64,000 bases of DNA, taken from the NCBI GenBank assembly GCA_029891345.1, contig CM057009.1, positions 300,553,466-300,617,465 of the forward strand, read 5' to 3'. Numbering within the stretch: position 1 is the first letter of the stretch; each line of letters starts with the position of its first letter. Source of the DNA: Dryococelus australis. Lineage: Eukaryota > Arthropoda > Insecta > Phasmatodea > Phasmatidae. Positions 1-13,152 of the stretch are shown here, one piece after another. Below the pieces are notes generated by a model. The model searched no databases and was not told the origin of the DNA. It worked only from the letters and a program-made list of their open reading frames with translations. Position numbers and translations under genes: made by a program.

Positions 1-3000
1 TTTTTCTCTCGCCAACCCACTCTTGTATATTTTCAATATTATTTTTAAAAATTTTTTAACTTATTAATTTTATTTTATTGGAATAAATGTTTAATATTAT
101 TTTATATAAATTATATAAAATGTAAATTAATGAATTTTTTTAAGTATATAAGCTTTAAATTAAAAAAAAACATTTTACCATATTTATGCACACAAAGTTT
201 ACATACATTTAAAATTTTATCACTTGTATTAGGATAAGAAGAAAAAATACACTTTTTAATTTCTTCGCAGTGTTTATGTTTTTATGTTAATATACTTTCC
301 TACAGTATTATAAGATTTTTGTGGTTTTTTCTAAATCATCTATATAAATATATTATTTACATTCACAATTTATTTTTCTTGTTATTTGTTTTTATAATAT
401 TATTCTCTATAAACAAATTGAAAACTCATTTGAGTTTATAAAACTACAAGATTTGAAAGTAAATAAAATATATAAACCGTCTAATTTTCAAACTATGGAC
501 ACGATGTATGTTAAGATAATTGCCTTGTGTTTTACATGATAATTTTAAAACTAATTTGCCTGGTATTTGTGTTCGACTTTTTAAAAATAAAGATTTAAAC
601 ATTTTATTTCAGAAATGTTAATAGGTTTTTTTTAGAAAGGGTTAATAAAATATGAATGAACAGTCGCAATCATTGCATAATATTAAGTTACCTTTGATAG
701 AGAAACAGCTATTGAATGTTAATATTTTTACAGAATTTTCATTACTTTAAATTTTTCAGTTATTAAATTTTTCAATAACGTAAATATCATTAAAGGTGTT
801 GGTTTCAATCAAAATATTTAGTTGAATTTTATTTTTTTTATTTGCGAAGTTTTTGATATTATAATGGGATCTTGGGTACTTGGTATTTATAAAAATAAAT
901 AATAAATAAATAAAAACTGTGCCAAATTTGTCATTTATATAATACTTTTACGGTCTACTCAAAGGAAAAAACGAGCCCATAAGAAGCATATTTCTGTAGC
1001 AATAACCTGCCAAGAATTTGGATATAGGGACACCGCACAAATGGCTAGTTGGTGTCATATAATTATTGATAATACTGCTGATCGGTTTACAGAGCACCTT
1101 TTTAAACGCCATCTTCATTTCATACTTCAAATTTCAACTGTTCGTGTATCCTCCTGCCTCGTGCCAAATTAACTTTGCCAGTTGCTTGATGACTCGTGTA
1201 TGTGTGTCGATCATGCAGAAATTCGAAAGTTTTATAAGAATTTAAACAACTTAGTAGTATACCAATTCTATCTTTACAATTTTAAAACGAAAGCACAGTC
1301 TTCATTTGCCACTAACATTAAAGTTAATCTTTTAATAAGAGAACGCACGGAACTACTTTCTGAAATTTGCTGAAAATAATTCTGTATTTACTCCAAATGC
1401 AAGGACACATTCAGACCAATAATTTGGAATGAAGGTAGGGTGGAACAACAGCTCTCGTCTCAAAACTAGAAAAAGGAGAGGGAGCAAATTACCTAGCATT
1501 TGCATACGGCTTAACACCGTCAAATTAAAGTTTTAAAACATTTGTGGTATCGTTTCCTTATTATCACTGCATAATCAAGTGTCATTATTATATACACAAT
1601 ATTTTGCATTCTAAGAAATTCACCTTTACCACATGTTCAATTTCGTTTCGTTTTGCAAATGCTTTCTATAGTTCACTCCCTTATTTGTCATTTCCGTTTG
1701 AAAAGGAAACTGAGACCACCGTACGGCTAATTTTGAGAAAAATAAATAAATTCGCCGTCTACCTATCTACTCCAAAAACACGCCATGTAACAATATGTTG
1801 AAAAATGTTATGTGTGACATCTGAGTTTCTTATAAACCCACCGATACAGAAAACCGAGTACTGGAAGAGAGCTGTCGACCGCGAAAAGTGGTGTAAGATA
1901 GCAATTGATAGTTCTCAAGACTCGAAAGTTTGTGATAATTTCCCAATTTCTATCTAGACTTCTTAGAGTGGATCGTTTGATGATTTGGTACAACATATTT
2001 TTGTAGTTAAGTTTTTGTCGCTGAGCTGGACTGTTTGAGGTGGGAGAATTGCCTATACACCCTTTATCTTTTATGGATCCATCCTGGGTTAAACGTGGGC
2101 AATTACGGGGAGGGGTATTTTTTTTCCCAAGATTGTTTTTTAGAATTTCTTCATTTACAGCGAAGTAGCTATAACGGAGATGGTGAAACAACATAACATT
2201 TTTTGTTGTCCTGCTTATGATTATGAATGTAGGTATATATCTAGATGAATACAGTACGTATATTACTCGGTTTCTGCTACAGAGCAGAACATTTTACTAA
2301 CATAAACACGCTCAGTAATATTTATAAATGTTCTACCAATGGATAAAATTGTAATAATCTTACAGAAGATCTTATGATAGTACTGAAGTGCGGTTTTAGT
2401 ATACTGTAAATCAATCAAAAACACAGGTTTTAATTTTTTCTTTTCAGATAATGTTTTTTTTTTTTTAAATACGTGCACTTATTGCCTATTTAAATACTAT
2501 TCTACCTACAGGTTGCCAGAAAATGTGGAGAGTTTCAGTAGTGTAGATGTTATCTCAAATCTGTCCAATATTTGAGAGATTTTCCATTATTTATATTATG
2601 TGGCGAAAAAAAAAATATCAAGTGACTTTACGTTTTAGAGTACTGGTAGCCCATTTTCCCACCTCTTCTACAATCTGTATTTTTCAAACGTTAAACGTGC
2701 AGAAATGAGCCCATTTAACAACGGTGTTTAGCCTAATTTATTTCGAGAAATATGACTATGCATTAATAATTTTTTAAGCCCTGAAATTAATTTCACCGAT
2801 CTCGGTATACGTATAGAACTTAGTAAGGGTATCCAATTTTTATAGTATTGTGTCACGCTGTGTGCATATTTTTTAATTGGTGGCTATTTACATGTAGTCT
2901 CTTTTGTCGGAAACTACAAAAAAGATTCCCGCCAAAATTTGGCAGGTAAATTAATACTTTGGTATGTCATGTCACAATATAAGACTTAAATGTATAATGC

Positions 3001-5065
3001 ACTTATTTTCAAGACAGCAGCCAAACAAATATTTGAATTGGTAATCAATTTCAACCATTCTACAAATTCGGTTTAGTATTTATTGATTCAATTTTACTTT
3101 TAGTGGTTTATTTCCGTTTTTACTTGTTCAAAATAATTTTCTTTATTATTTTTAGTTTTCACTGACACCTTTGAGTATTTACTGATTCCGTTAAATCATC
3201 TATTAACTTTTCCTTATTTTAGTTTAGTTCTTATTTATTCGGTGAAATTTTATTTTATTCGATTTAATTTGTACTGATTGATTTAAGGTTTTACTGATTC
3301 AGTTAAATTTTATTAGAATTCATTTAATTATCTAGATCAATTCATTTTTCACAGATCCAAATGTTCAGTAAGCCCTACAATAAACAAATGTGGCACATCG
3401 ATACGTTTACTAAATCTTTGAATCGGTGACATAGAATATTGTTCACTTACCTAGACGAATTTCCCTCAATTAGCTGAGCCTTTTGGAAATCCCTGCTTAG
3501 TTATTTTTAGTCTTTCGTATATTCTTTGATCACATAAAATTTAAACTTTAGAACGGGCCTCGCGACTCTTGTTTCCCGCACAACAATCTGATGAAAGCCT
3601 TGCGTGTTGCCCACTTGTCAGGCACTGAAAAACTCTTTGCCCAAATCGAAACGTGATTTGCACGAAAACCACGGGCTTTAGGGTAATAACACTATGCGAA
3701 ATGCGTTCCATAATTTTGCCTTGCACATTAATATTCCGTTATTAAACTCGCCAAAAAAAACACTACGGCGCCATTGAAAATAACGCGATATATTGGAGGA
3801 ATTTCCGATTATTTTTGTGAAATAATTCGACAATAGCCACAGGTTTTTGGATGTTAGATATATTCAGTATACACGTTATATTAACACACTGTTGAATGTA
3901 CGATATTTTCGGTAAAATTTTCATTAAATTTATTGTTAATGTCCAAGTTGAAAGATGCGCATAGCCCTAATAAAAACCTGTATGCTTTAAGTCGTTTATA
4001 TTTTATCACTTTTTTTTTCCCCGCAGTAAACCTGCAAATAAATTTTGTCAGCAGAATTCAAATGCACTCTGCATGTACAAATAAAATTCGTGTTTTAACC
4101 CTACCGTCAAGTGTGTCTGCCTCTTACTGATCACATTAAACTGCAGATTGCATTGTACGTGCTTAACTTATATTTCGTTATGTATACAGAGACTCAGATT
4201 GAACGCGTTATTCTCTTACAACTTCCTCAATTCACGGATTTCTTAACCGTTCTCTACATTTTTTTCAGATACTTCTAATAAGCAGAAGAACAACACAATA
4301 AACCAAATGTTTGGGACGGCACTGTCTTCTAATGGTCGAAACATAGAGAACATAAATGTTCGGAAATGTTTGGAAGAGAATCTTTCCAGCAGCCGGCTTA
4401 TTGGCGTGGTGTGTCGTCTTCTTTGAACCACGAGTTTGAGGTATTACAAGCTCACTGATAAATGCCGTCGCTTTCTCGGATGTAAAAGGTTGTTCTACGC
4501 CTACAAGCACGTGCTGACACTTCGGCTGAGAAAAAAAAAAAACACTGCATACTAATCGTTAATCGCCCGGGAAATGTGGTCTCGACACTCGCATGAACAA
4601 TCGAATATTAGATATCGTTGCTCTGAACTGCGTGTTTACTTTACTGTCAGCTCATGGCCTGGTGGTCTGTTTATCCTTGACAAGCACTCCCGAAATGGAA
4701 AAAAATATATATATTTTTGACTTGAATGTGTCTTTAAATTTGCAACCATGGTGGGAGGCAATACAGAAAATCCGATTATACTGACATCGAGGGATACAGT
4801 TTGGCATTGCAGCTTCGCATCTATCGTCTACATTCAAAATTAGATTTCACCACTCGAGCTCCAAAGGATCAAAGAATATGTTACGTTGAGTGAGGACTGC
4901 GAAGCATCGCCGTGTCCTTGGAGAGGGGGAGGGGGAGGTGCACAATTTTGTGCTCGTTTTGCCGCGTCTCATAACTTCCGCGTAGTGTAACATTTGACTA
5001 AGGAGAAGCTACGACGTTCGTTTAAGTTGTACAGCTCTCGTCAAGATCAATCGATTGCGTGTATA
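1..5065. other. AT-rich sequence, no feature recognised
   Basis: This stretch is strongly AT-rich, with many homopolymer runs. The open frames in it are short and show no protein family signature. It probably belongs to an upstream intron of the hyaluronidase gene or to flanking DNA. I see no convincing exon, promoter or repeat boundary. Confidence 0.5.
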
Positions 5066-5072
5066 AAAACAT

Positions 5073-5408
5073 TTGCGTGGCGTTGTTATAGTAAAATTTT
5101 ATGAGTTTAATGTAAAAAAAAAATCAAGAAAACTTAACACAATTTCGGCCTATAATCATCAAAAAGCCAAGTCGAAATACAGAAACCGTATACGGTTGGA
5201 AAGAGCATCTCAAAAGCAATCCAGTGATACCTATAAAACCCCATATGATCGAGTGAAGCGGTGCCGGGAACGTAAAATAAAATCAAGGCGTCAGAGCGCG
5301 TCAACGCAGACGTATTCACGGAAAACAAACGGCCGTGACCCCAACACTGTCACACCCAATTTCTTTTTGTTTCAATTTATGGCCTTTGTATTATTTTCCA
5401 GTCGATAA
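5073..5408 (+). pseudogene. Basic open frame, possible coding remnant
   Basis: An open frame of 111 codons runs here without interruption. Its central part is rich in Arg and Lys and includes PYDRVKRCRERKIKSRRQ, which resembles the basic Arg-rich segments of some insect transposon-associated proteins. The last 20 or so residues are hydrophobic and look like chance translation. I do not recognise a family and no start context supports the first Met. It may be a decayed mobile-element gene or chance. Confidence 0.2.
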
Positions 5409-5410
5409 CC

Positions 5411-6004
5411 CAGTTTTTTGGTGAGCTATCCCCTGCTTTCAAAACGTAAAATAAAGTCATTTTATATTTGTTCAAAACACTATTCAGCTTGAAGAATTCA
5501 TGTGTAGTGTAATTGTAATGAGATATTTTTCTTTGTTTTAAAAAACCTGCCAGTAAAAGTTCATAACTTTTGGACTAAATGCATATAATGAATATTTATT
5601 AATATATACAGTTGTTTCTCGCGAAAATGTTGATGGCCATGCTAGACTTCAACATCCTACGTCCACAACCGAAACTTCCTTTGGTTATTGGCCACGTGTC
5701 TGCGTGAGAAGACATGTTCTTATTTGACTGGGCCAGTCGTAATAAAGTACTCCGACACTGAACATCCATGATTCGTGGACAGACACTTGAGGCACGTGTG
5801 ATTTAAAATCATCCAACCATGAAAGTGAATATGAACAAAAGTGTTTTGGAGTACAGCTGGTCTTGAAATCTTTTCGCGAAAAACACCTATCCTTACTTAT
5901 TAACCCTCACGAATACGGTAACTTGCGCTACTAAAAATAGTCACGAACTACTCTAAGTGAATACAGGTATACTGCGTATTTCAAAATAACATATTTACGA
6001 GTAG
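5411..6004. other. No feature recognised
   Basis: AT-rich, apparently non-coding sequence between the basic open frame and the repeat that starts near 6005. Nothing recognised. Confidence 0.4.
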
Positions 6005-6645
6005 AATAAAATAGATCAGTCGGGCACAAGGGGATGTGGGTTCGGAGTCGAAACCGACTGACCACCATGTCGTGACGTCACCTTACCGCCATATTGAACC
6101 CGGATGACAATGACCTCATGCCCGTAACCTTGACCCCATGCTCGTGACCTTGGATGAATTTAAACCTAACTACCTCCCAAAAAAATTCCCAAACAATCGA
6201 AAAAAATATATAAAAAATTATTTAAAGAGTAGACGCAGGAGGTCTGGTGTACGGTGGCGGGTGAAGCTACTATGCTACCGGCATCAAAACACGACCCTAC
6301 CCTCGCCAAATGGTTGATTAGTCAGCAAGCCTCCCCCCCCCCTGGAATTTTTTCATTGGTTGACTATTTAGTCGGCTTCCTTCCAGCCCCATACCTCACC
6401 TTACCACATCTACTGTCCCCTTTTTTGTATCGCCTATGAGAGCCCACTAGTAAGGTTGGATATTCCATTACATCAAGTTACGGGGGATTCACGAGAGATG
6501 CAATCTGTAGCCACCACTGACGGAAAAAAAACAATCTTTTTTGAGGAGACGGGGCAGAATAACAGCGGAACGGACGTGGCTCGACGCTGGATGCACCAGA
6601 TCACCCATCGACATCAGTACATCTCTTTTATAAATGAATGAGTAG
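6005..6645 (-). repeat. Family C-related repeat, left arm of an inverted pair
   Basis: Read on the minus strand this segment matches 8270-8835 on the plus strand: both contain the piece CCCCGTCTCCTCAAAAAA-like, a TTAATGGAATATCC-like piece, an AGGCTTGC piece and, at the outer end, the CAATATGG(C/T)GGTCGGGTGAC-like terminus next to an AAGGTCA-rich stretch. The two copies form an inverted pair with about 1.6 kb between them. The outer terminus is shared with family C at 43500 and 57830. No coding capacity is seen. Confidence 0.7.
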
Positions 6646-6734
6646 TGTATGTAATAATGTGATTTTTTCACGAATAGCATTAGAGGGGAAATAGACATAA
6701 ACTATGGTAGGAGGGAAATTGTATTGTTTGAGAA

Positions 6735-6830
6735 AATCCGTGGTGTTCACCCGTCCAGGGACTGAACTCGGTTCTCCTTGGTGGGAGGTAAACGGCACAG
6801 CCCCCGCGGTCCCTACAATCTCTGAGGCGC
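6735..6830 (-). mobile_element. tRNA-derived SINE fragment
   Basis: On the minus strand this reads as the 5' tRNA-like head of the same SINE family seen at 23063-23312 and 26832-27065. The shared landmarks are CTCCCACCAAGG followed by an internal B-box-like GAGTTCAGTCCC. The body and tail are absent or too diverged to follow. Confidence 0.55.
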
Positions 6831-8269
6831 AATTATATTCATAGGCTTGCTTTACCTAACACACACGTGTGGTTTTACAGATGTTCTTTGTATTTTATTG
6901 AAGTGCACGGTTGGTTTCCTAAACGAAATAAGCAAGAGAAGCTAAATAATAATTACTTGCCAGCTGACCGATGAAGCTAGTCTGGAAGCAAAAGCAAGAG
7001 GACCGTACAGGAAAAGCGCTCCGAACCACGCGAAACAAATTCACAAGGCAGACTGGAAGGAAGCATAGTTTGTATCAGATTTTGGGAACTATTTTCCTTG
7101 TATCCCTCCTCAGGTATCTTCATCCCCTCTTTATCAAGTGCCCTGTCCCCCCTCTCATATAACTGATATACGAGGGTTTTAAAAAAAACTTGCAATATTG
7201 GCACAGTTTTCCAAAAAAAAAAACAATTATTATAACACACATATGTAATTACGAGAAATAATTTATTTTGGTGTAAATAATTTCGTATTTTTTAGTAGTA
7301 GTTGCAAAATGTTACGAATATGCCCTAAAATGTTCACCTCCCCCCATCTATGGCCATCTACACGGTGGAGTTCGGGAGAACAGCTGCTAGAAGAACGCTC
7401 ACTGGTCGGAAAGCAGTATGATGCAGTGTTCAATTTCTGCAACAGCGAATAGGGAAACGATGCAAGAAATTCGCCTTTGGGCATGCCGCCTGTGAAGTTT
7501 GCCCTTACCCGACGAATAGTGCAACGGGATATTCCTATTGTTTGAAACACAGTTCCGAACAGCAATGCTCGCCCGTGGTAAGGCATTGTTCTGTACAAAG
7601 TTCAAGTCGCGCAACGACCAATTCGGAAATGAGACGGGGGGGGGGGGGAGGCCGTGGTGGAGATTTACACGTTATTTAGTACACAGTGATAGTCTGCAAT
7701 AACGATTGGAAAAGCGTGGAGGGGTCCAGCTCGTTGTGGAGAGCCTGCTTGTGGTGCTACGTGGTTCTGTACAAAGTCCAAAAAATGTTAGTGCCGTTGG
7801 TGAAGCGTAGTAGGGCCCACCAAGTTGCTAGGTAATGTTATTTCAAAGTGCAAATACAGTTATTACAAATAATAACGTTCTGTGCAGTTTTCTCAGGAAG
7901 CTATGAAATATACCGAGAGGCCTGGATATAGTTTTGTTTCAGCGAGAAATTTATTATTAAGTAAAATATTCACCTTTCTGGTTTAGAGGTAGGACTCAAT
8001 TTTTTTTTTTTCCAGTTACTTGGAATTTAGTTTAACTTGCAACTCATAATAAGGCGACAGGGATATTATTCATTAATGGGATATATGTTACAACCAGACT
8101 TAGCAGTGTGAAGGATTTGGCTCACAGTCCATGTGCGAGCAGACCAAGTGGTGTGTGGAGATTCTGTCACAGGACACGAGAGCCAAGTCCAATTCAAGCC
8201 TGCCAACTTGCGAACTGCAAGCGTATTATCAACGCATACCTGCCGTCACCGCCGCTGCACTTCGCGTCT
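6831..8269. other. Mostly unassigned; possible transposase trace at 7260-7620
   Basis: No confident feature. The minus-strand frames at 7263-7614 contain short stretches reminiscent of the helix-turn-helix region of Tc1-like transposases (GISRCTIRRV), but the frame order does not hold together, so it is not called. A run of 14 or more G lies near 7636-7650. Confidence 0.3.
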
Positions 8270-8835
8270 TAAATATTCCGTATTCGTGAGGCCCCGACTC
8301 CTCAAAAAAATATTTTTTTTCTCCGCCAGTGACGGCTATAGATTGTATTTATCGAGGATGCCCCGCGACGTTATTTAATGGAATATCCGAGCTTACCAGT
8401 ACAATGTAGAGGGCAATGCAGAATAAGTGGGCAATATATGTGGTATGGTGGTTAAGGGGGCTGAGGGAGCCGAATAAATATCAATGAAAAATAGTGATTG
8501 AGGTGGAGGCTTGCCGACCAATCAGGTAATAAAAATTGGCGAGAGTAGATCGTGTCTTCATGCGAGGAGCTTTGTAGCTCCACCTGCCATTGAACCCCAG
8601 ACCTCTTACGTCTACATATTTGATTATTTAAATAAATTCTTTTGATTATTTTAATTTTTAATTTTTTTGGAATGTTTAAACTTTAGAAATTTTTGGAATG
8701 TTTTTTAGGTTTAAGGTCATTCAAGATCACAAGGTTATGGGAATAAGGTCAATGTAATCCAGATTCAATATGGTGGTCGGGTGACACCACAAAATGGCGG
8801 TCGGTTGAATAGGCAGACCGTGATCCTGTTTGGAG
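8270..8835 (+). repeat. Family C-related repeat, right arm of an inverted pair
   Basis: This is the partner of 6005-6645 in opposite orientation. It contains the CTCCGCCAGTGACGGCTA piece, an AT-rich stretch near 8630-8700, then GGTCATTCAAGATCAC and the terminus CAATATGGTGGTCGGGTGAC followed by AAAATGGCGGTCGG. The terminus is the same as in the larger family C copies, with the TGACGTAAC replaced by TGACACCAC. Confidence 0.7.
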
Positions 8836-9124
8836 AGCCTGGAAGCGAAAGATGCCCCCAACCACGGCGGACCGCGTTCGGTTCCCGGTTCATTCACTCC
8901 CGAGTTACGCGTATAAGAAACATAGTGGACGTTTCCGTCGCCATGTAGGTATTCTGGTGGTGCTCCCGTTATATCCCCCAGTGTATTCCGCCACTGCTTC
9001 ACCTTGTCTCAACCCTAACAACGCGTAAAACCTCAGCTGCTACACAAATCTCTTGCTACTTCACTCATTACAGACATAAAACATACTACCGTCACGTCAG
9101 ATGTAGAGTATCCTTCAGATAAAC

Positions 9125-9420
9125 CGAGTGTCTTTGGCTGTGCGGCACCATGCCTGCCTCGCATTCGGAAGGTGACGTGTTCGAGGCCAGCTTGTTTATC
9201 TGGGGGTGCTTTTTCCACGAGGTTCCCTGTCTTCTTTCGAAACTATTACTGCTCCCGTTGGCGAAAATTGTCCCAGGAAGGAAATGTGCATCGTCGTAGT
9301 GCGACCAGAGTTCGAAGACAGGCGTCAGAGAGTACAGATCGTCATACATGGCATTTCAGCCTTAAATGCCTACGTAAAATTAGCAAAAATTCATCCTGGC
9401 AGTTTCGAACAGATGAGGTA
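9125..9420 (+). mobile_element. Probable tRNA-derived SINE
   Basis: The left part has a plausible RNA polymerase III split promoter: A-box-like TGGCTGTGCGGC near 9136 and B-box-like TGTTCGAGGCC near 9178. The body at 9285-9375 is repeated in inverted orientation at 10295-10385 with roughly 85% identity by eye. The right end is uncertain. An open frame crosses this body, and ATGAG is followed by GTAGGT, which looks like a donor site, but the repeat match makes a repeat the better reading. Confidence 0.5.
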
Positions 9421-9899
9421 GGTTCCCGCATAAGTTTTTAAAATTTATATAACTTTACTAGGTGCAATATACTTGTCTTTTTTTTTTAACTTGCAAGCTT
9501 AAGATTGAAGAAGCGCGGTAATAAAAATATGATCCAGAAGTCCGTCAGAAAACATAAGCTGGTTTGTAAGAATTTAAATTAATGCACATTTAGGATTTGG
9601 CTGCAGCACTAACGGAAACTCAACCAGAAGTTATTTTAGTGATCCAGCCACAGCATACACATAAACAGGTATTGAACAGGAACTAATCAAAATGTTATCT
9701 GTCATATTATGTGTACTGGCAATAAGTCATAAAGTCAATATCGACAAATTTAGATTCTACTGTAAAAGAAATTTAACACATTATAATAAACTGTACAGTT
9801 AGTAAGAATTTGCACTTATACTGTACACTTAGTGTTGGGACACAGTGCAGCTATCATGAAGCTTTCTCTGTGGCCAATGGGTGGATTGTTTGAAGAGGC

Positions 9900-10245
9900 G
9901 TGCCGTTAAAATGCTCATAAAACGTTATTATAGGTGGCTCTCCAAAATATGACCCCAGGTTGACAGGCTGTTCGGTGCTCCACAAAGGCACAGCAATCTG
10001 CCCAATGACCACGTCATCGCCAGACTCTCACGTGGTTATCATAATTGGTGAGATAGAAACGGGATTCATTACTGGAAATTACACTATTACACTGTTCAAT
10101 TCTGCACTCCACACAGCTCTGGCGTGACACCGTTCTAAGAGATGATGATGATAATGATGATGATGGCAACGGCCGGCAGGACAACAAACCTCCCTCTGCC
10201 AATTGGCGCGACACTGTCCATGTTGATATCGGAGCATGCAAACTG
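9900..10245 (-). pseudogene. Tc1-like transposase fragment
   Basis: The minus-strand frame starting near 10241 reads TVSRQLAEGG, then SSNESRFYL and NHVRVWR, matching in order the end of the DNA-binding region and the first part of the DDE domain of Tc1-like transposases. A second frame continues with PGVIFWRA, the position of the conserved PGVMVWGA. The first catalytic Asp of the S-D-E-S-R-F motif is Asn here, and a frameshift separates the two parts. A GATGAT microsatellite interrupts the coding at about 10141-10167. The N-terminal and C-terminal parts are missing. Confidence 0.75.
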
Positions 10246-10294
10246 TCTTGCGCACGTCGTAAATGTCACAAGTCGTGTATTGCAGGTCTACTAG

Positions 10295-10385
10295 GGCATG
10301 GCATCTACTACGACGACCTGTGCTCTCTGACGTCCGTCTCCGAACTCCTGTCCCACTACGACGGTGCACGTTTCAATGTGCAGGT
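10295..10385 (-). repeat. Inverted copy of the 9285-9375 repeat body
   Basis: This segment, read on the minus strand, aligns to 9285-9375 through the landmarks GTGCACCGTCGTAGTG, GAGTTCGGAGAC and CGTCAGAGAGCACAG. It lies immediately upstream, in transposon direction, of the Tc1-like fragment. Confidence 0.65.
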
Positions 10386-11181
10386 TCCTGTGAAAACACA
10401 GCAAACTTGGTCATTGGTCATCGTAAGCAGTAGATTATATTTTATATGTAAACCTTCTCTCTTGAAACTTTGTGAATTATTAATTTGATTTTGAATATAC
10501 TCTACTTCTTTTATTACATTTTAGATTCTTTGATGATCTGAAGCCTTATGGGTCGACAAAAATGTGTAGAGCTCGTTCGAGGATTATTCCACACTTCCCC
10601 ATCCTTCCCTGCCAAAACCAGAGGACGAAAGAAATTAATGAAACACTTTGGTCGCTAGCCTCCGTTTTCTCTTCCCAGACCTGCTTGTGTGGAGAACGCT
10701 GAGATGAGCTATCGAATCCCCCACTAACATAATAATGTAAATTCACCTCCAAGCCGAACTTCCAAGGTCAGTATGATCAAGAATACCGTGCAAATGGCTT
10801 CATAGCCCTGAATATTGCCTGGATAGCATAGCTTCTTCTCTTCAGACAACTTCGAATAACTGGGATAAAAATCTGAATTTCGAATTTTTAACGACATTCT
10901 GATTAAATTGTATGATAGTTTCGTTAATTAATTTTCGGTTAGGAGAGACAAAGCTTCTTCAAGGGATCATGGAACGCATTTCTTCTCATCCGTTTTAATT
11001 TCCGAGGTATTTTTTCTCAAGAATTTGCTGTGTTACTGGCTACAAGTTTCAATGTAGACGCTTCTGTTCTGTTGCCTTCGCCTCTTAGAGATAATATGCT
11101 TTAGAAATACTAACATTTATTAATATACCTATGATGATTTTTTTCTTGGTCGTTCGCTTGCTTCACTGAATATATTTTTTG
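10386..11181. other. No feature recognised
   Basis: Apparently non-coding sequence between a Tc1 remnant and the first family A element. A minus-strand open frame at 10546-10752 has no family signature. Confidence 0.4.
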
Positions 11182-12989
11182 CCTACTTTCCTAAGGAAAG
11201 ATATGCTTATGAAATCACTTTTGTGTGTATGTGTGTGTGTGTCTGTACATGCGTGTGTTTCCTCTAAACTCTCTTGAACGCGAAAACTGAATTGCACCAA
11301 ATTCAGTACACATATTATGCTCAGTAATTACATCTAACATTTTTAGTTTTCAGCCACGCCGAGGGCTTACTTTAAAAAATTGCGGTTATTTTTTAATTCA
11401 GGGTGATATGTCATATCTCGGGAACCATTCAACTAACTATAACCAAATTTTATATGTTGACAGAACATCAAGTAAGCATTGCATTTAGATATGGATATTG
11501 TTTTTGGTCTGCCATTTAGGAAGATAAAATCACTTGAAAAAATTAAGTTTTTAAGTTATACTTCAAAAACTGCACAACCAGTTCTCGCCAAGTTAGACAA
11601 GTAAGTAATACTATGGTAGGCCATGTAAAGGTATGCGATATAAATTGATCAAAACACCTATTTTCTCAGTGGCAGCCATTCATATATTAAAGTTTATTTG
11701 GTTCATCTACTATACAGTTTAACCAATTTTGACAAAAATTTTGTATGCTTAAAGTATCTGTTATCAGCATAAACATTTTTGTCAGCCGTCATGTAAGATA
11801 GCGCCATACATATAAATAATTTTTTTATGTCATCTCTGGAAACAATTGAACGATTACTAACAAGTGATACTGCGACAGATGGTGTAAACTTGTATGTTTA
11901 AAATACGCCAGACACTTGTTTTAAAATGGCGGTCACATTGTCGTTATAGCTTAGTATGCTGTATCGTCGAAACCATGTATCAGTTGCAACTAATATTTGT
12001 ATGCTGGCAGAAGATATTACAATTATCGAATGTGTCTACACGTAGCATCTTTTGTCTGCCATTTTGTAGAATAGCGCAGTACTACTATAAATAATTTTTG
12101 TCGTGCCTCTGATTATGATTTACCGATGCTTACAAAATTTTCCAAACAAGTAATACTGCGGCAGGTCATGTAAATAGGTAATTTTTAAATTGGTCAGACA
12201 CTTATTTTTAAAATGGCATATGTATAACTATTTTAGTTTAGTATGCTATATCGTCGAAACCATGCAGTTAATTCCAACTTAACTTGGTCTGCAGGCAATG
12301 TAAATTACAAATCGCACATAGTCTGTTTCTTCCGCCATTTTATAAGATAGCATAATGGGACATTTAATTTTTGTCACAACTCCAAATAAATAACAACAGA
12401 TTCCCACTAAATTTGGTAAACGAGTATCAGTATGGCTGGCAATGTGAATTTATCAAGTTTGAAGTGAACAAGACACTTATTTTCAAAATGGAGTATATAT
12501 AAACATTTTAGCTCAGTATGTCACACGAACGAAATAAATTTCAAGTAATTTTGTATGCTGACAAGATATATTAAAACCACCAAATTTTTCTATACAGTGC
12601 TTCAACTCTCTGTCATTTTGTAAGATAGCCCCACATGAAAAAATAAAGTTTTTATGTCATATCTCGGAAAAAAATCAACAGATTCCTCCAAATTTAATAC
12701 GTTAAGTAGTGCCTTAGTAGGTTATGAAAACTAAGAAGTATTAGGTTTAGCGGGCGCTTTAATGGTGTATATATATATATATAAAACAATTCAACTAAAT
12801 TTAAACAAATTTTATACACTTAATATATTCATTAAAGCATCAATTATGCATACAGAAATCATATTTTGTCAACCTTTTTGCAAAATAGTGCCAAGTCAGA
12901 AAATTGCACATTTTGTCATATTTCCGGAACAATACAACTAATTTCCACCAAACTTTGCACACCACTAGTGGTAAAGGACATGTATTGTG

Positions 12990-13152
12990 ATTGGAATTGG
13001 AAAGGGCTTATTAAAGTCCCTCGGTATTATGCCTAAAAGCTTATCAGGGGACGGCTTATAAACTAACTTGTGACCTGACTTAAACTAACATCCATGCCTT
13101 GCTTAGGATTCGAACCCAGAACCTCCCGCACCCCAGACCGGCTGCGCCATGG
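12990..13152 (-). mobile_element. tRNA-derived SINE nested in family A copy 1
   Basis: On the minus strand it begins CCATGGCGCAGCCGGTCTGG and continues with GGTTCTGGGTTCGAATCC. These are strong A-box (TGGCGCAGCCGG) and B-box (GGTTCGAATCC) matches at tRNA-like spacing. The sequence interrupts a family A monomer between the CACCAAACTTTG and TGTAAACTTACATGG pieces, so it inserted after the monomers had formed. I could not fix the target duplication. Confidence 0.8.

Noticed and set aside
7263-7614. Minus-strand frames of 111 and 71 codons with a helix-turn-helix-like stretch
   Set aside because: Only GISRCTIRRV resembles a Tc1 DNA-binding segment; the motifs before and after do not follow in order, so I do not call a transposase.
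9206-9421. A possible exon ending ATGAG before GTAGGT
   Set aside because: Part of it is a repeat found inverted at 10295-10385, no acceptor fits well and the translation does not match the hyaluronidase N-terminal part.
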